A stretch of DNA of 64,000 bases from Halapricum desulfuricans (GCF_017094525.1 NZ_CP064788.1:1163030-1227029); one strand, 5' to 3'. Shown: positions 52,387-61,926, counted from the stretch's first letter. The notes: generated from the letters alone by a model not told the origin. Numbers and translations: made by a program.

Positions 52387-53724
52387 TCAGTCCGACTCGG
52401 AGTGGCTCCGTTCGGTTCGCCGTCGGTCGTCCGCCGAGACCAGATCCGGATCTGAACAGCCGCGCTTTTCGACCTGATACCACTGTCCTCGCTGCCCGAG
52501 CGCGTAACCGACGACGACTCTGACGACGACGAGCCCGAAGAGCGTCAACGCAACGGGCATGAGCAGCCACCCGAGCCCGAACCCGTCGATGCCGGCGGTG
52601 TGGTTGTCGACGACGCGGGTCACGAGCGCGAGGCCGTAGATCCCGCCGACGCCCAAGGCGACGAGGACGGGGCTGGCAGTGGCCGCCACGACGAGTTTCG
52701 GGAGCGTCATCGAGAGGACGATCCCGGCGACGAACGTTCCAGCGAGCGTAAGCATCGACGAAAGAAAGTCGGTATCGATGGCGTGACGCCAGCCCCGGAG
52801 ATGCCGGTGACAGACTGCGACGTGACCGGTCAGCCAGCGGACGCGCTGGCCCCACCAGTCCCGAAGCGTGTGGGCCGGCTCCTCGAAACAGGGGTAGTAC
52901 AGCAGCTCCCGGATCGAGAGGTCGGCCCGATGGCACCGGTGGGTGAAGTCCATGTCCTCGGTGAGCGCGTCCTCGTCGAAGTGCCCGACCGCCTCGAACA
53001 CCGAGCGTTCGATCAGCACGCTCCTGGTGCCGACGAAACCGAGCCCCAGCAGGAAGCGAGCCAGTTTCTGTGGCAGGAAAAACAGCAATAGGTACTCGTA
53101 GTAGACCATCGACTCCAGAAGCCCGCCCGGTCGCGGGAGACTCCTGACGCGTGCGATGTCGTGGGCTTCGAGCGCGGCCATCCCGTGTGCGATCAGGTCG
53201 GGGTGGGGCTGCTGATCAGCGTCGAACAGCGCGACGACGTCAGCGTCGCTGCGTTCGATGGCGTCGTTGAGCGCCCCCGCCTTCGATCCCGGACGACCGT
53301 TGATGACGTACCGGGCGTGATCGGCGTCGGCCGTCAGTTCCGCGGCCCGGTCGATCGTGGGCTGGTCGTCCGGCTCGCAGACGACCGTGACGGTCAAGTC
53401 CTCGTAGGAAGAGTCGAGCAGGCTGTCGACCGACTGATGGAGTACTTCGGGCTCGTCGTAGACGGGGATCACCGCCTCGACCGACCGGCCCGAACGGACC
53501 AGCGCTTCGGGGTCTTCTCGGGACAGCGAGACCAAATACAGGGCCAGCGAGAGCGCGAACACGGCCAGCGCAACGCCGAGCAACACGCGCGTCTCGAGGA
53601 GCACGAGGAGGACGCCGAGCGGCGGCGCAAATTGCGTGAGATCACCGAACAGCGAGAGCGCTACAGTAGCGAGCACGAACCCGATACCGACGAGCGCGCG
53701 GAGCGATCGACGAGCGGAGGGCAT
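52387..53724 (-). CDS. Family 2 glycosyltransferase, membrane-bound
   Basis: The 445-residue protein has two N-terminal helices, a GT-A domain (EAVIPVYDEPEVL, LFDADQQPHPD with the metal DxD, LTEDMDFTHRC) and the QRVRW motif of processive synthases, followed by about four C-terminal helices. Members build polysaccharides or lipid-linked sugars by repeated transfer; the product is unknown. It belongs to an envelope cluster with the flippase-like gene 66 bases further along the same strand. Confidence 0.9.
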   Translation of the reverse strand: MPSARRSLRALVGIGFVLATVALSLFGDLTQFAPPLGVLLVLLETRVLLGVALAVFALSLALYLVSLSREDPEALVRSGRSVEAVIPVYDEPEVLHQSVDSLLDSSYEDLTVTVVCEPDDQPTIDRAAELTADADHARYVINGRPGSKAGALNDAIERSDADVVALFDADQQPHPDLIAHGMAALEAHDIARVRSLPRPGGLLESMVYYEYLLLFFLPQKLARFLLGLGFVGTRSVLIERSVFEAVGHFDEDALTEDMDFTHRCHRADLSIRELLYYPCFEEPAHTLRDWWGQRVRWLTGHVAVCHRHLRGWRHAIDTDFLSSMLTLAGTFVAGIVLSMTLPKLVVAATASPVLVALGVGGIYGLALVTRVVDNHTAGIDGFGLGWLLMPVALTLFGLVVVRVVVGYALGQRGQWYQVEKRGCSDPDLVSADDRRRTERSHSESD

Positions 53725-53790
53725 ACGCCGGAGTTGTGACAGCCATCATATAAAAATGCATCCACTGTTTCTGGTTCGGACGTACCAGTG

Positions 53791-54825
53791 TCACCCTCGA
53801 CGGCGGCGATATCGGTCGTCGATGAGGACGGCAGCGACGCCGCCGCCGACGAGCATGGGAAGCCAGTAGGTCACGCCCCGGTAGATGACGACGGCGGCCG
53901 TCGCGGCGGTCGTGGCGACGCCGGTCGTGGCGACGATCATGACGATAAACGCCGCCTCGACACCCCCGAGACCGCCGGGGACCGGGAAGACGCCGGCGAC
54001 GCTCGCCACGGGCAGGACCACGAGCATCGCCGCGAAGGGAACGGTCGAGCCGATCGACGCGAGCGCGACCCACAGACAGACCGCGAGCGTGAGCCACCCG
54101 GCAAACGAGAACGTGACCGCCAGAAACAGGCTGGGACCATCGCTCGCGATGCGTTCGATCGAGGCGAAAAAGCCGTCGACTCGCTCCTCGACGGTCTCGC
54201 GGGTCGGCGGACTGACGCGCGGGAGCAAACGGCCCGCCCGCCGAGCGATCGGCACGAGAGCCGTGAGGACCCCCGATTCGATCCGGTCGCGGAACCGCCA
54301 GCCGACCGCCAGCGCGAGGGCGAACCCGGCGACGAGCGCCGCGACGGTGATAGCGGCGAGAAGCAGGTTCCGACCGAACGCGAACCCGCGCACTGCGAAC
54401 AGCCCGAACCCGACGACGGCCATCCCGATCGACGGGAAGAAATGCAGCGTGTCGACGCTCGCGATCGCCGCCAGCGCGTTCTCGTAGTCGGTGTCGGCCG
54501 CCTCGGAGATCAGGAGCGCGCTGATCGGTTCGCCGCCGGCCTGTCCGAACGGCGTGACCTGGTTCGCGAAGGTCGCCGCGACGAACACGACGACCGACCG
54601 CACCCGGGACATCGGCGCTCCGAGTGCGCGCAAGACCGCGTGGAGACAGAGTCCCCAGGCAGCGAGCCAGAGCGGGACCAGGCCGAACAGGACCGCGACG
54701 ACAGGGAGTCGGGCCTCGCGCAGCCGTGCGACGATGCCGTCGATACCGACGACCCACAACAGCACCGAGAGAACGATCCCGGCACCCGCGAATCCGACGA
54801 GGATCGACCGCCAGTCGAGTCGCAT
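53791..54825 (-). CDS. Flippase-like membrane protein (LPG synthase TM family)
   Basis: This 344-residue protein has eight or more hydrophobic segments and the family motif FANQVTPFGQAGGEP at about residues 88-102, plus VFPVPGGLGGVEAAF near 285-299, which are the two signatures of UPF0104/AglD-like membrane domains. Members help move lipid-linked sugars or modify lipids. With the adjacent glycosyltransferase it likely serves cell-surface glycan or lipid synthesis; that is inference from the neighbourhood. Confidence 0.85.
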   Translation of the reverse strand: MRLDWRSILVGFAGAGIVLSVLLWVVGIDGIVARLREARLPVVAVLFGLVPLWLAAWGLCLHAVLRALGAPMSRVRSVVVFVAATFANQVTPFGQAGGEPISALLISEAADTDYENALAAIASVDTLHFFPSIGMAVVGFGLFAVRGFAFGRNLLLAAITVAALVAGFALALAVGWRFRDRIESGVLTALVPIARRAGRLLPRVSPPTRETVEERVDGFFASIERIASDGPSLFLAVTFSFAGWLTLAVCLWVALASIGSTVPFAAMLVVLPVASVAGVFPVPGGLGGVEAAFIVMIVATTGVATTAATAAVVIYRGVTYWLPMLVGGGVAAVLIDDRYRRRRG

Positions 54826-54932
54826 GCCGGTCGCTAGTGACGCGGCGATACGTATAACTCCCGCACCGCTGTTTCCCGGTGAGACACGGCTCCCGATACT
54901 GTTATAGGACGTGACCTCGTACGGAGGTCACA

Positions 54933-55574
54933 ATGATGGCGACGACACACGGCCTCGTCGGGCTCGCTTTCGGGGCCGTCATCGCCGTGCTCGTGCCGGA
55001 ACACGCGACCCCCGCGATGGCCGCCGGACTCGCCGGTGGGATCGCTCCCGATCTGGACCTGTACCGCGGCCACCGGCGGACGCTTCACTTCCCGGTGTAC
55101 GGACCGATGGTCGCGGTGGCAGCCGTCGGGGTCGCCCTGCTCGTTCCGTCCCCCGTGACCGTCGCGCTCGCGTCGTTCGCCGCCGGTGGGGCCCTCCACG
55201 GCGCGACTGACGTCCTCGGCGGCGGGCTCGAGCTCCGTCCCTGGGAGGGGACCTCAGAGCGGGCGGTATACTCACACTACCACGGTCGCTGGCTGTCGCC
55301 CCGGCGGCTCGTTCCCTACGACGGCTCGCCCCACGACCTCGGTCTCGCTGTCGGGTTCGCCGTGCCGGCCCTGGTCTGGACCGACAGCCAGTTGCAACTC
55401 GTGATCGCGGCCGCGTTGACCGTCTCACTGGGGTATACGCTGCTGCGCAAGCGACTGGCGGCGATCGCCGTCACGCTGGTCGGGTTGCTCCCGGCGGCCG
55501 TTCGCCCTCACGTCCCCGAACGCTACCGCACTGTCGCGAGCAGTCGGTCGAACACCGCGTCACGATACCGGTGA
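54933..55574 (+). CDS. DUF457 family membrane metal-dependent hydrolase-like protein
   Basis: The 213-residue protein starts MMATTHGLVGLAFGAVIAVL; the conserved TH and GGIAPDLDLYRGHRRTLHF metal-type positions and four hydrophobic helices match the DUF457/YdjM family, sometimes called membrane-bound metal-dependent hydrolases. Activity is unproven in general. The C-terminal residues from about 190 (PHVPERYRTVASSRSNTASRYR, over two parts) are unusually basic, suggesting altered 3' sequence at the border of the AT-rich island. Confidence 0.8.
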   Translation: MMATTHGLVGLAFGAVIAVLVPEHATPAMAAGLAGGIAPDLDLYRGHRRTLHFPVYGPMVAVAAVGVALLVPSPVTVALASFAAGGALHGATDVLGGGLELRPWEGTSERAVYSHYHGRWLSPRRLVPYDGSPHDLGLAVGFAVPALVWTDSQLQLVIAAALTVSLGYTLLRKRLAAIAVTLVGLLPAAVRPHVPERYRTVASSRSNTASRYR

Positions 55575-56181
55575 ACTGCATCGGGATCAAGTGGTTCGAG
55601 AGACTCGTCTCTCGTCATCACAGAAGACTGCGTCTTCCGTACGATCCTGGAGCTTCTTCCCGTGGCTGTTCGACCCCGAGTGGACTCCAGTTGCGTCCCC
55701 GTCTGCTTCCCACTCCCCAGCAGCGGGTACGGGACCAGTAGAGACCGCCTCGACGGACGAGGCAATCGACGAACGGCCCAGGAATGTCAACGCGGACCGA
55801 CGACCGCCCGGCACTACCGATGAGAAAAAATCGAACAGCAACAACTAGTCAATGTGTCGTGGCGACTGCTCCCCCCTGTAGGGGTTTGCGGCGTCCCCGA
55901 CTGGTGAACTAGAACGCATGTTCGACACCCCTAGAAAAAGACCCGTGGGACTTCGGTCAAACATGACGGAAGCAAATTGACAGAGACGAGACTCTGTTAC
56001 CATTGATAGCCGTCGTATTGGCTGGCAGTGAATTCAGAAATTGATAATGGTCCGAATTGTTTATCCGATATAACCTACACAGCTAGTGTATGTTCGGGCC
56101 AGTCCTGCGAAAACAGGGAATTACTATCAGGCCGGGGTCAGCTGACCTGCCAGCTGCGCAAAAACGGAGGAGGGGTCGTAG
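55575..56181. other. Gene-free border of the accessory island with hairpins
   Basis: This 600-base region has no convincing gene. It holds three small perfect hairpins: CGAGAGAC/GTCTCTCG (55597-55614), GAAGAC/GTCTTC (55623-55637) and ACAGAG/CTCTGT (55980-55997). Base composition changes here from GC-rich to visibly AT-richer from about 55830 on. The end of the region carries the leader and Shine-Dalgarno of the next gene. Confidence 0.6.
56166..56176 (+). promoter_or_regulatory. Strong Shine-Dalgarno of the surface protein gene
   Basis: GGAGGAGGGG ends six bases before the ATG at 56182 and fits the 16S rRNA tail well. Most genes in this window appear leaderless, so this gene has a true 5' leader. 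The likely TATA-like box is the TTATCCGATATAAC area near 56060. Confidence 0.7.
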
Positions 56182-58092
56182 ATGAGCCAGCGAACAACGG
56201 AACTTCGAGCTGTCGTGCTCGCGATGATCATGGTGGCGTCGGTGGTCGTAGTGACAGCCCCAATCAGCGGCCCCGTTGCGGCCGAGGCTAGTGGCTTGAC
56301 AGTCGATGAGGATGCTGTCCCCTCGGACGGGACGATTACAGTCAATGGAGATATCAGCGACGAAAACAACAACGTAACGTTCCTTGTGCAGGACCCCGTC
56401 GATGAAGACGTGGCGACCGTGACGAAGTCGGTCGACACCGACTTCAGTGTCGATATCGACCTAAGTAATCTTACGTTCGGGGGCGGTGACAGCTCTCTGG
56501 ACGAGGGAGACGTGACGATTCTCGCCGACGAGGGGAGGGATTTTGACGGGGCTGAGGCGAGTGCAACCGTCATCGTCGACGACACGAAGCCGACTGCGAG
56601 TCTCGACAACCCCACAGAGGGTGCAGAGTTGACGGACCACCCGCTGATCGATGGGACAGCTAGCGACGACACGGCTGTCGCGACAGTAGAAGTGACCGTC
56701 CAGAACAGCTCCGGATACTACTACGACGGCGGCTCGTTTGTTGATGAAAAGACGTGGGTTGAGGCTACTGGAACCACCAGCTGGGAGTACAACACCACTG
56801 ACGCGGGTATCAGTACTGACGGAGAGTACGACGTCAGCATCCGGGTGACCGATACTGCTGGGAACACCAGGGATGTCACTATCCCACACCCCGAGGGCGA
56901 GGCCACAGAAGTGAGCTACGAGGTCGACAGTACTCCCCCGACGATCGATTCGGTCAAGGCGACTGACGGGACGGACGGCGACGGAACGATCGAAGACGGT
57001 GACAGCGTTAACGTAACGGCGAGTGTGACCGACGAGACGAGTGGCGTCGATACGGTGACTGTCGACGCATCACCGCTCGGCGGTGCCGAAAACGAGGTGC
57101 TATCCGCTGATTCCGGCAACACGTACACGACGACCTTCGAAGTCGATAGTCCGACTGCCGGTGATGGGACCGTTGACCTGGACGTGACTGCCACCGACGC
57201 GTTCGGCAACGAGCAGACTGACAACGACACGCTGGATCTGGAGACGAACGTCGCGGGCGTCGGGGAGCTTACCGTCGACAAGGAGTTCGTCGGCATCGTG
57301 CACGACGAGGAAGAGCTAACAGTCAGTGCCCGCGAGATCACGGATCCACAGGGCAAACAGATCACTGGCCCGACTAACGTTACTGTTCGCATCGCGGGTA
57401 CGGAGACGACTTACGAGGCCACCGTCGAGGATGGCAGTTTGGAGACGACTATCGACCCGACGGCCGTCACCGACACGGCTGCCACCGGCGAGGCGACCGT
57501 CGAGATCGCCGGGACCGTCACGGACGCGGACACCGCGAAGGTCGAACTCGTCCACGAGGCGAAAGACCTCCACAAGGGCTTCCAGGCGATGGGAACGCCC
57601 ATGCCGGCTGAGAGACTTGTCGTCGAGGACGTGAAAGACGTGCTCACGTACGATCCGACAGCCGAAGGCGACGAGAGCGAGTGGAAGCTGCCCGACGGCA
57701 CCCAGTCGGGTGAAGGATACTACGTCGAAGGTCGATCCGACGACGCACGGATAGGTTACGTCTTCGATATGTCGATCGACGAGGGGGTTGAGGCTCGAAC
57801 GCTCCACGACGGCTGGAACCTCGTCGGGACCTCCATCGACCTCACGGAGGGTGAGAGCCACGCTGCAACAAACGATCTCGGCGGTGCTGTCGATGTCAAC
57901 AGCAACGATAACGTCGAAGTCTACGTGCGTACAGACTCCGACCTAGATCAGACTGATGGAGAGACCGGATACAAGAGTGTCGATGGGAACACAGATGTGA
58001 GTAGCTTCGAGGGCTACTTTGTCTACGTCGAAGACGGAACCGAAGTTCGGAACGTCGATATCATCGCATACGTGGCCGGCGACAGAGCCTGA
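56182..58092 (+). CDS. Secreted Ig-like surface protein
   Basis: The 636-residue protein has a Sec signal (hydrophobic core VVLAMIMVASVVVVTAPI, cleavage near AAEA). The middle has several beta-sandwich repeats with the S-T-P-P-T-I-D opening (DSTPPTIDSVKATDG), typical of bacterial Ig-like domains. The last 160 residues contain two related units, GFQAMGTPMPA...YYVEGRSD and GWNLVGTSIDL...GYFVYVEDG, a WNLVG-type surface domain. N-x-S/T sequons are frequent. No PGF or transmembrane anchor is seen, so it may be released or held by partners such as the next protein. Confidence 0.85.
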   Translation: MSQRTTELRAVVLAMIMVASVVVVTAPISGPVAAEASGLTVDEDAVPSDGTITVNGDISDENNNVTFLVQDPVDEDVATVTKSVDTDFSVDIDLSNLTFGGGDSSLDEGDVTILADEGRDFDGAEASATVIVDDTKPTASLDNPTEGAELTDHPLIDGTASDDTAVATVEVTVQNSSGYYYDGGSFVDEKTWVEATGTTSWEYNTTDAGISTDGEYDVSIRVTDTAGNTRDVTIPHPEGEATEVSYEVDSTPPTIDSVKATDGTDGDGTIEDGDSVNVTASVTDETSGVDTVTVDASPLGGAENEVLSADSGNTYTTTFEVDSPTAGDGTVDLDVTATDAFGNEQTDNDTLDLETNVAGVGELTVDKEFVGIVHDEEELTVSAREITDPQGKQITGPTNVTVRIAGTETTYEATVEDGSLETTIDPTAVTDTAATGEATVEIAGTVTDADTAKVELVHEAKDLHKGFQAMGTPMPAERLVVEDVKDVLTYDPTAEGDESEWKLPDGTQSGEGYYVEGRSDDARIGYVFDMSIDEGVEARTLHDGWNLVGTSIDLTEGESHAATNDLGGAVDVNSNDNVEVYVRTDSDLDQTDGETGYKSVDGNTDVSSFEGYFVYVEDGTEVRNVDIIAYVAGDRA

Positions 58093-58120
58093 CGCGGAGT
58101 AAAACTCAGTTTTTTAACCG

Positions 58121-59200
58121 ATGCGCACTATTCCGTTGACGAGAGTGAGCCGAAGCGATTATAGACTAGTCGTCCTTACGCTCGCCGTCGCCATATCGTC
58201 GATCGCCGGAGTCGGCATCGCGACGAGCCAGACCGCACCGAGTTCCTACTATGGAGCGGCACAGACCGAAGACGGAACGGATATCCCCGCCGGCACGACG
58301 ATACTCGCTGTCGTCGACGGTAACGTCGAGGACAGCATCGAGGTCGATCCCGCAGGCCAGTACGGTGGCTCCGGGCTGAACGAGAAACTGCGGGTCAGCA
58401 GCAATACCAATGCTACGGTCTACTTCTACATCGAGAAAGACGACGGCACGCGGATAGAAGCAGCCGAAACGGACGAGAACCCGACAGCAGGTTCACAAGA
58501 GTTCGATCTGACGTTTCCGCCTGGGACGCTCGATTCCGGACCGTACTTCACGGTGTCCGATCTATCGCCGGACAAGGTGACGGTCACGGAGAACGAAACT
58601 CTCGACGTGTCTGCGACTGTAACGAACCAGGTCCAGTCAGGGACGGAGACCGTCGCGCTCCAAGTCGACGGTGAAACAATTCGATCTCGGGACGTGACTC
58701 TTGAGACGGGAGACAGCCAGTCAGTCGCGTTCGAAAACATCGAAACGAGTTCGCTGGACGCCGGGGAGTACACGTACACCATCACAACTGACAACGAAAG
58801 CCAGGCCGGAACGTTGACCGTCGAGGCCAAAACCGAGACGCCGACGCCAACTCCGACACCGACGCCAACTCCGACACCGACGCCAACCGAGACGCCGACA
58901 CCAACTCCGACACCGACGTCAACCGAGACGCCGACGCCAACTCCGACACCGACGTCAACCGAGATGCCAACGCCAACCGAGGCACCGACGCCAACTCCGA
59001 CAGAAACCGCGCTACCTGATGGGAATCTGTCAACCGGCGGCGAAAACAACACAAGCGACGACGAAAGCGCGGATAGTGGCTTGATTCCCTGGAGGCTGTT
59101 TGGCTCGATAGCGTTCTATCTTGGGAGCCTCATGCTCGTCGGGTATGCCAGCCTGAAACTGGTCGCTCTGTACCTCGAGTTCTCTTCGTCGGAGTCATAG
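58121..59200 (+). CDS. Membrane-anchored surface protein with Thr-Pro stalk
   Basis: The 359-residue protein has a signal peptide ([19 protein letters not shown]), a CARDB-like beta domain (about 145-235, [20 protein letters not shown]), then a stalk of P-T-P-T repeats (about 237-300) and a C-terminal membrane helix ([19 protein letters not shown]) with a short acidic end. This is the classic layout of a wall-spanning haloarchaeal surface protein with an O-glycosylatable stalk. It follows the Ig-like gene by 28 bases and probably works with it. Confidence 0.85.
   Translation: MRTIPLTRVSRSDYRLVVLTLAVAISSIAGVGIATSQTAPSSYYGAAQTEDGTDIPAGTTILAVVDGNVEDSIEVDPAGQYGGSGLNEKLRVSSNTNATVYFYIEKDDGTRIEAAETDENPTAGSQEFDLTFPPGTLDSGPYFTVSDLSPDKVTVTENETLDVSATVTNQVQSGTETVALQVDGETIRSRDVTLETGDSQSVAFENIETSSLDAGEYTYTITTDNESQAGTLTVEAKTETPTPTPTPTPTPTPTPTETPTPTPTPTSTETPTPTPTPTSTEMPTPTEAPTPTPTETALPDGNLSTGGENNTSDDESADSGLIPWRLFGSIAFYLGSLMLVGYASLKLVALYLEFSSSES
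58838..59005 (+). repeat. In-gene CCGACGCCAACT-type repeats (Thr-Pro stalk)
   Basis: Repeated CCGACGCCAACTCCGACA-like units code for P-T-P-T stretches, interrupted by P-T-E and P-T-S-T-E. Copy number could vary by slippage without breaking the frame. Confidence 0.8.
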
Positions 59201-59252
59201 CATCAAAAAGAAGTGGCAACTTATTTCACCGATTATACGCTAGTGACATTGA

Positions 59253-59666
59253 ATGGAACGAGCGCAGGCGAGCAAACTCATCGCCGCAGTCGGAAGTGTG
59301 CTGATGATCGTCTCGGTCGCGCTGCCGTGGGTCGTCGCGGAGAACGGCGAACTGGTACTATCGGAGGTCAGTAGTGCGAGTCTATTGAACCTGATCGCCA
59401 TCGATACCGGATTTCTCATATTTATCGTCGTCGCAGTCGTTATTCCGATCACGACAGTCTTGGATCAATTGGCGGAGAGTGGATCCGATATCTTTGATAT
59501 AGCGGGTCGGTCGCTGAGCCTGCTGTTTCTGCTTGTGCTCATTGTACTGATCAGATTCGGTAGCACATCCAATATCAATGGTAACATCGGGTTCGGAATG
59601 TATGTGGCGCTGATCGGAAACGTGCTGATACTCGTAAGCGACTTCGTGAACGTCCTCAATGGATGA
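59253..59666 (+). CDS. Four-helix membrane protein, unknown function
   Basis: This 137-residue protein has hydrophobic segments at about 9-28, 46-66, 85-104 and 111-132, with few charges between. No family recognised. An ACTTATTTCACC box about 30 bases before ATG 59253 supports a leaderless start. It is the third gene in the island after the two surface proteins and shares their AT-richer composition. It may assist surface protein placement, by position only. Confidence 0.7.
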   Translation: MERAQASKLIAAVGSVLMIVSVALPWVVAENGELVLSEVSSASLLNLIAIDTGFLIFIVVAVVIPITTVLDQLAESGSDIFDIAGRSLSLLFLLVLIVLIRFGSTSNINGNIGFGMYVALIGNVLILVSDFVNVLNG

Positions 59667-59730
59667 AGACGAGAGTCGGAGAACGCGTGCGATGTTTCGT
59701 ATGCAGCTGTCCCGTTTCGAGTACCGATAA

Positions 59731-60215
59731 TCCTCGTATCTCTACGACGAGGCGGCAAGCAAGCTTCGTGTCAAGCATCCAGTTCGCATACAGCCAGACA
59801 CATCGCAAGAACAGCGACTGGATACCTTCACTCACACACTCGACGCCGAGAACACGACATATGCTGGCGCCATCGACGTAGGCGCGAACAATACCCTCGC
59901 CATTGTCACTACGACTGGGGAAACCGCCGTGTACTACGCTCGCCCCGAGTTCGACCGGTTCCAAGTACTGTCCGAGTTGATTGCCGAGTCGCAATCAGAA
60001 CACCCCGAAGACCGGTACACGAGCAAACGGATTCACGCGTGTACGACGAGACTGAGTGTAGAATCTCTGGCGTGGTTCGTGATGGTGACGCGTTCCGCTG
60101 TCCACGAGTGTGAATTGGACGCGTATAGTGACGTCGGTGGGGCGTGGAATCTCCTGCATGAGGAAGTTGGGCCGATGGCGCGGCCTGTTGCCCTATCTGC
60201 TGGCCGGATTGCCCA
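59731..60215 (+). pseudogene. TnpB (IS605 OrfB-like) relic
   Basis: One open frame from 59731 encodes pieces of TnpB: YAGAIDVGANNTLAIVTT (RuvC I, with its Asp), RYTSKRIHACTTRL, then directly the C-terminal SDVGGAWNLLHEEVGPMARP (RuvC III Asp and the GAWNLL signature). The RuvC II Glu, the CxxC zinc finger and the N-terminal half are gone, so about half the normal length of 400 residues is deleted. It is a dead RNA-guided nuclease gene from an IS605/IS1341-like element. No start codon or promoter is visible. Confidence 0.8.
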
Positions 60216-60219
60216 CGGA

Positions 60220-60256
60220 GGAATCCCCAGGACTTCAGTCGTGTGGAGGACGTCAC
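60220..60256 (+). other. Right-end hairpin of the TnpB element (omega-RNA-like)
   Basis: The sequence running GGAATCCCCAGGACTTC, then AGTCGTGTGGAGGACGTCAC, forms an imperfect hairpin centred on GACT-TC-AGTC. This position and shape are typical of the right end of IS605-type elements, where the 3' end of tnpB runs into the guide RNA scaffold. It abuts the stop codon of the next (convergent) gene at 60253. Confidence 0.55.
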
Positions 60257-61494
60257 TCGATCGGCGACGGCGCGAGCGCGTCCAGATCGACCTCTTTCTC
60301 GAGTAGCGCTTCCTTCTGGTCGGCGACCGGGCGCTCCTGGCGGATGATCTTCTTGAACGTGCTCTGCTGGGAGAGATCACCGATCAACACGCCGCCGATC
60401 AGTTTCCCGTTCTTGAACGTGAGCCGGCGCCACTCGTCGTCGGAATACTTGCGCTCGGCCTCCTCCTTGCCGATCGTCGGGTGGCCGAAGGAGAGAAACG
60501 GGAAGTCGAAGTGCGTGATCGAGTAGGAGGGGACGTACCGGAACTCGCTGGTCGCCTCGTCGGTGGCCATGTTCTTGCCGGCGACGACGCCCTGTTCCTT
60601 GGCCGATCCCCACGAGCCGTTCTGGGTCCGATCCTCGAGGATGACGTCGTAGTACCGGGTGATGTCGCCGGCCGCGTAGACGTCCTCGACGTTCGTCCCC
60701 ATGTACTGATCGACGAGCACGCCGTCGTCGACCTCGACCGCCGTGTCTTCGAGGAATTCGGTGTTGTAATCGAGCCCGACGGCGATCCCGACGAACTCCG
60801 CCTCGTGAGTGACGCCGTTGGTGTCGACGACGCCGCTGACGTGGCCGGTTTCGTCGGCCTCGAAGTGGTCCAGTCCGCTCTCGAAGACCGGTTCGACGCC
60901 CATCTCTTCGAGCGCCCTGTGGATGATCTCGGCACCGTCGAGGCTCAGCGCGTAGCGCCACCAGCGGTTGCCCCGCATAAGATACTTCGCGTCGACGCCC
61001 TGCGCGCCACAGATCGCGGCCAGATCGATCCCGAGCAGGCCCGCCCCGATGACGACGCCTTTCTCGGCCTCGGCGGCGTGCTCTCGGATCTTCCGGGCGT
61101 CCTGAAACGTCCAGAAGTGGTGGATCCCCTCGGCGTCGGCGTTCTCGACGGGGAGTTGCAGCGGCGTCCCGCCCGTCGCGACCAGGAGTTTGTCGTACTC
61201 GTAGGTCCCGCTGTCGTAGGTGTGGACGGTCTTGTCGTCGGTATCGACGCCGGTGACGTGCGTGTTGAGTTCGAGGTCGATATCCCGCTCGTCGTACCAG
61301 CCGGGTTCGTGGATCGACACCGGCGCTTCGGGCAACTTGCCCTTCGCGAACTCCTTGATGAGAATCCGGTTGTACAGCGCCTCACCTTCCTCGGTGACGA
61401 CGGTAACGTCGGCCTCGGGGTCCGTCTCGCGGATCGTCTCTGCCGCGGAACTCCCCGCGATCCCGTCGCCGAGGATCACGTGCGACGTGGTCAT
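60253..61494 (-). CDS. NAD(P)/FAD-dependent oxidoreductase (rubredoxin reductase-like)
   Basis: The 413-residue flavoprotein has an N-terminal FAD motif (VILGDGIAGSSAAETI; the usual GxGxxG is GDGIAG), the ATG motif LLVATGGTPLQLP, an NAD-binding GVVIGAGLLGIDLA and the second FAD motif VYAAGDI. It resembles nitrite reductase/rubredoxin reductase-type flavoproteins that pass electrons from NADH to a small carrier. No carrier gene is adjacent. The last codons overlap the relic of the TnpB element. ATG 61494 is used; the longer frame lacks acidic character. Confidence 0.9.
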   Translation of the reverse strand: MTTSHVILGDGIAGSSAAETIRETDPEADVTVVTEEGEALYNRILIKEFAKGKLPEAPVSIHEPGWYDERDIDLELNTHVTGVDTDDKTVHTYDSGTYEYDKLLVATGGTPLQLPVENADAEGIHHFWTFQDARKIREHAAEAEKGVVIGAGLLGIDLAAICGAQGVDAKYLMRGNRWWRYALSLDGAEIIHRALEEMGVEPVFESGLDHFEADETGHVSGVVDTNGVTHEAEFVGIAVGLDYNTEFLEDTAVEVDDGVLVDQYMGTNVEDVYAAGDITRYYDVILEDRTQNGSWGSAKEQGVVAGKNMATDEATSEFRYVPSYSITHFDFPFLSFGHPTIGKEEAERKYSDDEWRRLTFKNGKLIGGVLIGDLSQQSTFKKIIRQERPVADQKEALLEKEVDLDALAPSPIE

Positions 61495-61544
61495 GGCCTC
61501 CCGTTCGTGTTGGCCCCTAATGTGGGTTGCTATCTCTCCGACGG

Positions 61545-61557
61545 CTGATAGTGACCG
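61545..61557 (+). repeat. Dispersed element fragment, copy C
   Basis: CTGATAGTGACCG matches the right arm (complement) of the inverted repeat at 44151-44230 exactly for 13 bases, then diverges. It is 50 bases upstream of a minus-strand gene start, as are copies D and E. Confidence 0.4.
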
Positions 61558-61698
61558 CTTTGGGTCTGTTCCGGGCCGACCACGCGACACCTCCTTGTGA
61601 ACGGAATCTCACACGACCGTCCCTCGATACCCGATGATAAATACAGATGTTTCCCGAACGTACAAACGTTCTTCAGCGTCGAGACCGTACGACGAGAT

Positions 61699-61926
61699 AT
61701 GCGTGACAGAATTTCGCGCGTCTTCGGGCTGGATCGGTTCAGCCGCCGGCTGATCGCGCTCGGCGTAGTGCTCGTCGTCGGGAGTCTCGCGCTGGCCGGG
61801 TGGCTGCTCGTCACCGGCGAACTCGTGACCGGGCTGTCCCTGCTGCTGTACGTCGTCGTCGGGACGCTGCTGGCGGCGATCGGGCTCTCGACGAGCGTCG
61901 GGTCCGGCCCGAACCAGCGCGTGTGA
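61699..61926 (+). CDS. Small two-helix membrane protein (75 aa)
   Basis: MRDRISRVFGLDRFSRRL is followed by two helices (about 19-39 and 44-64) and a polar tail. The ATG at 61699 was chosen over 61597 because the upstream part is poor in acidic residues and rich in Cys and Phe. Unknown function; small proteins of this kind are common in the haloarchaeal membrane. No strong promoter could be placed, so the exact start is uncertain. Confidence 0.65.
   Translation: MRDRISRVFGLDRFSRRLIALGVVLVVGSLALAGWLLVTGELVTGLSLLLYVVVGTLLAAIGLSTSVGSGPNQRV

Noticed and set aside
55523..55616. Short minus frame MTRDESLEPLDPDAVHRY... overlapping the end of the DUF457 gene
   Set aside because: It looks acidic and natural, perhaps the 5' remnant of a lost gene, but only 31 codons remain and it overlaps another gene, so I do not call it.
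55591..55848. An 85-codon plus frame in the island border
   Set aside because: It covers two hairpins and is Ser/Thr/Pro-rich without a domain or promoter.
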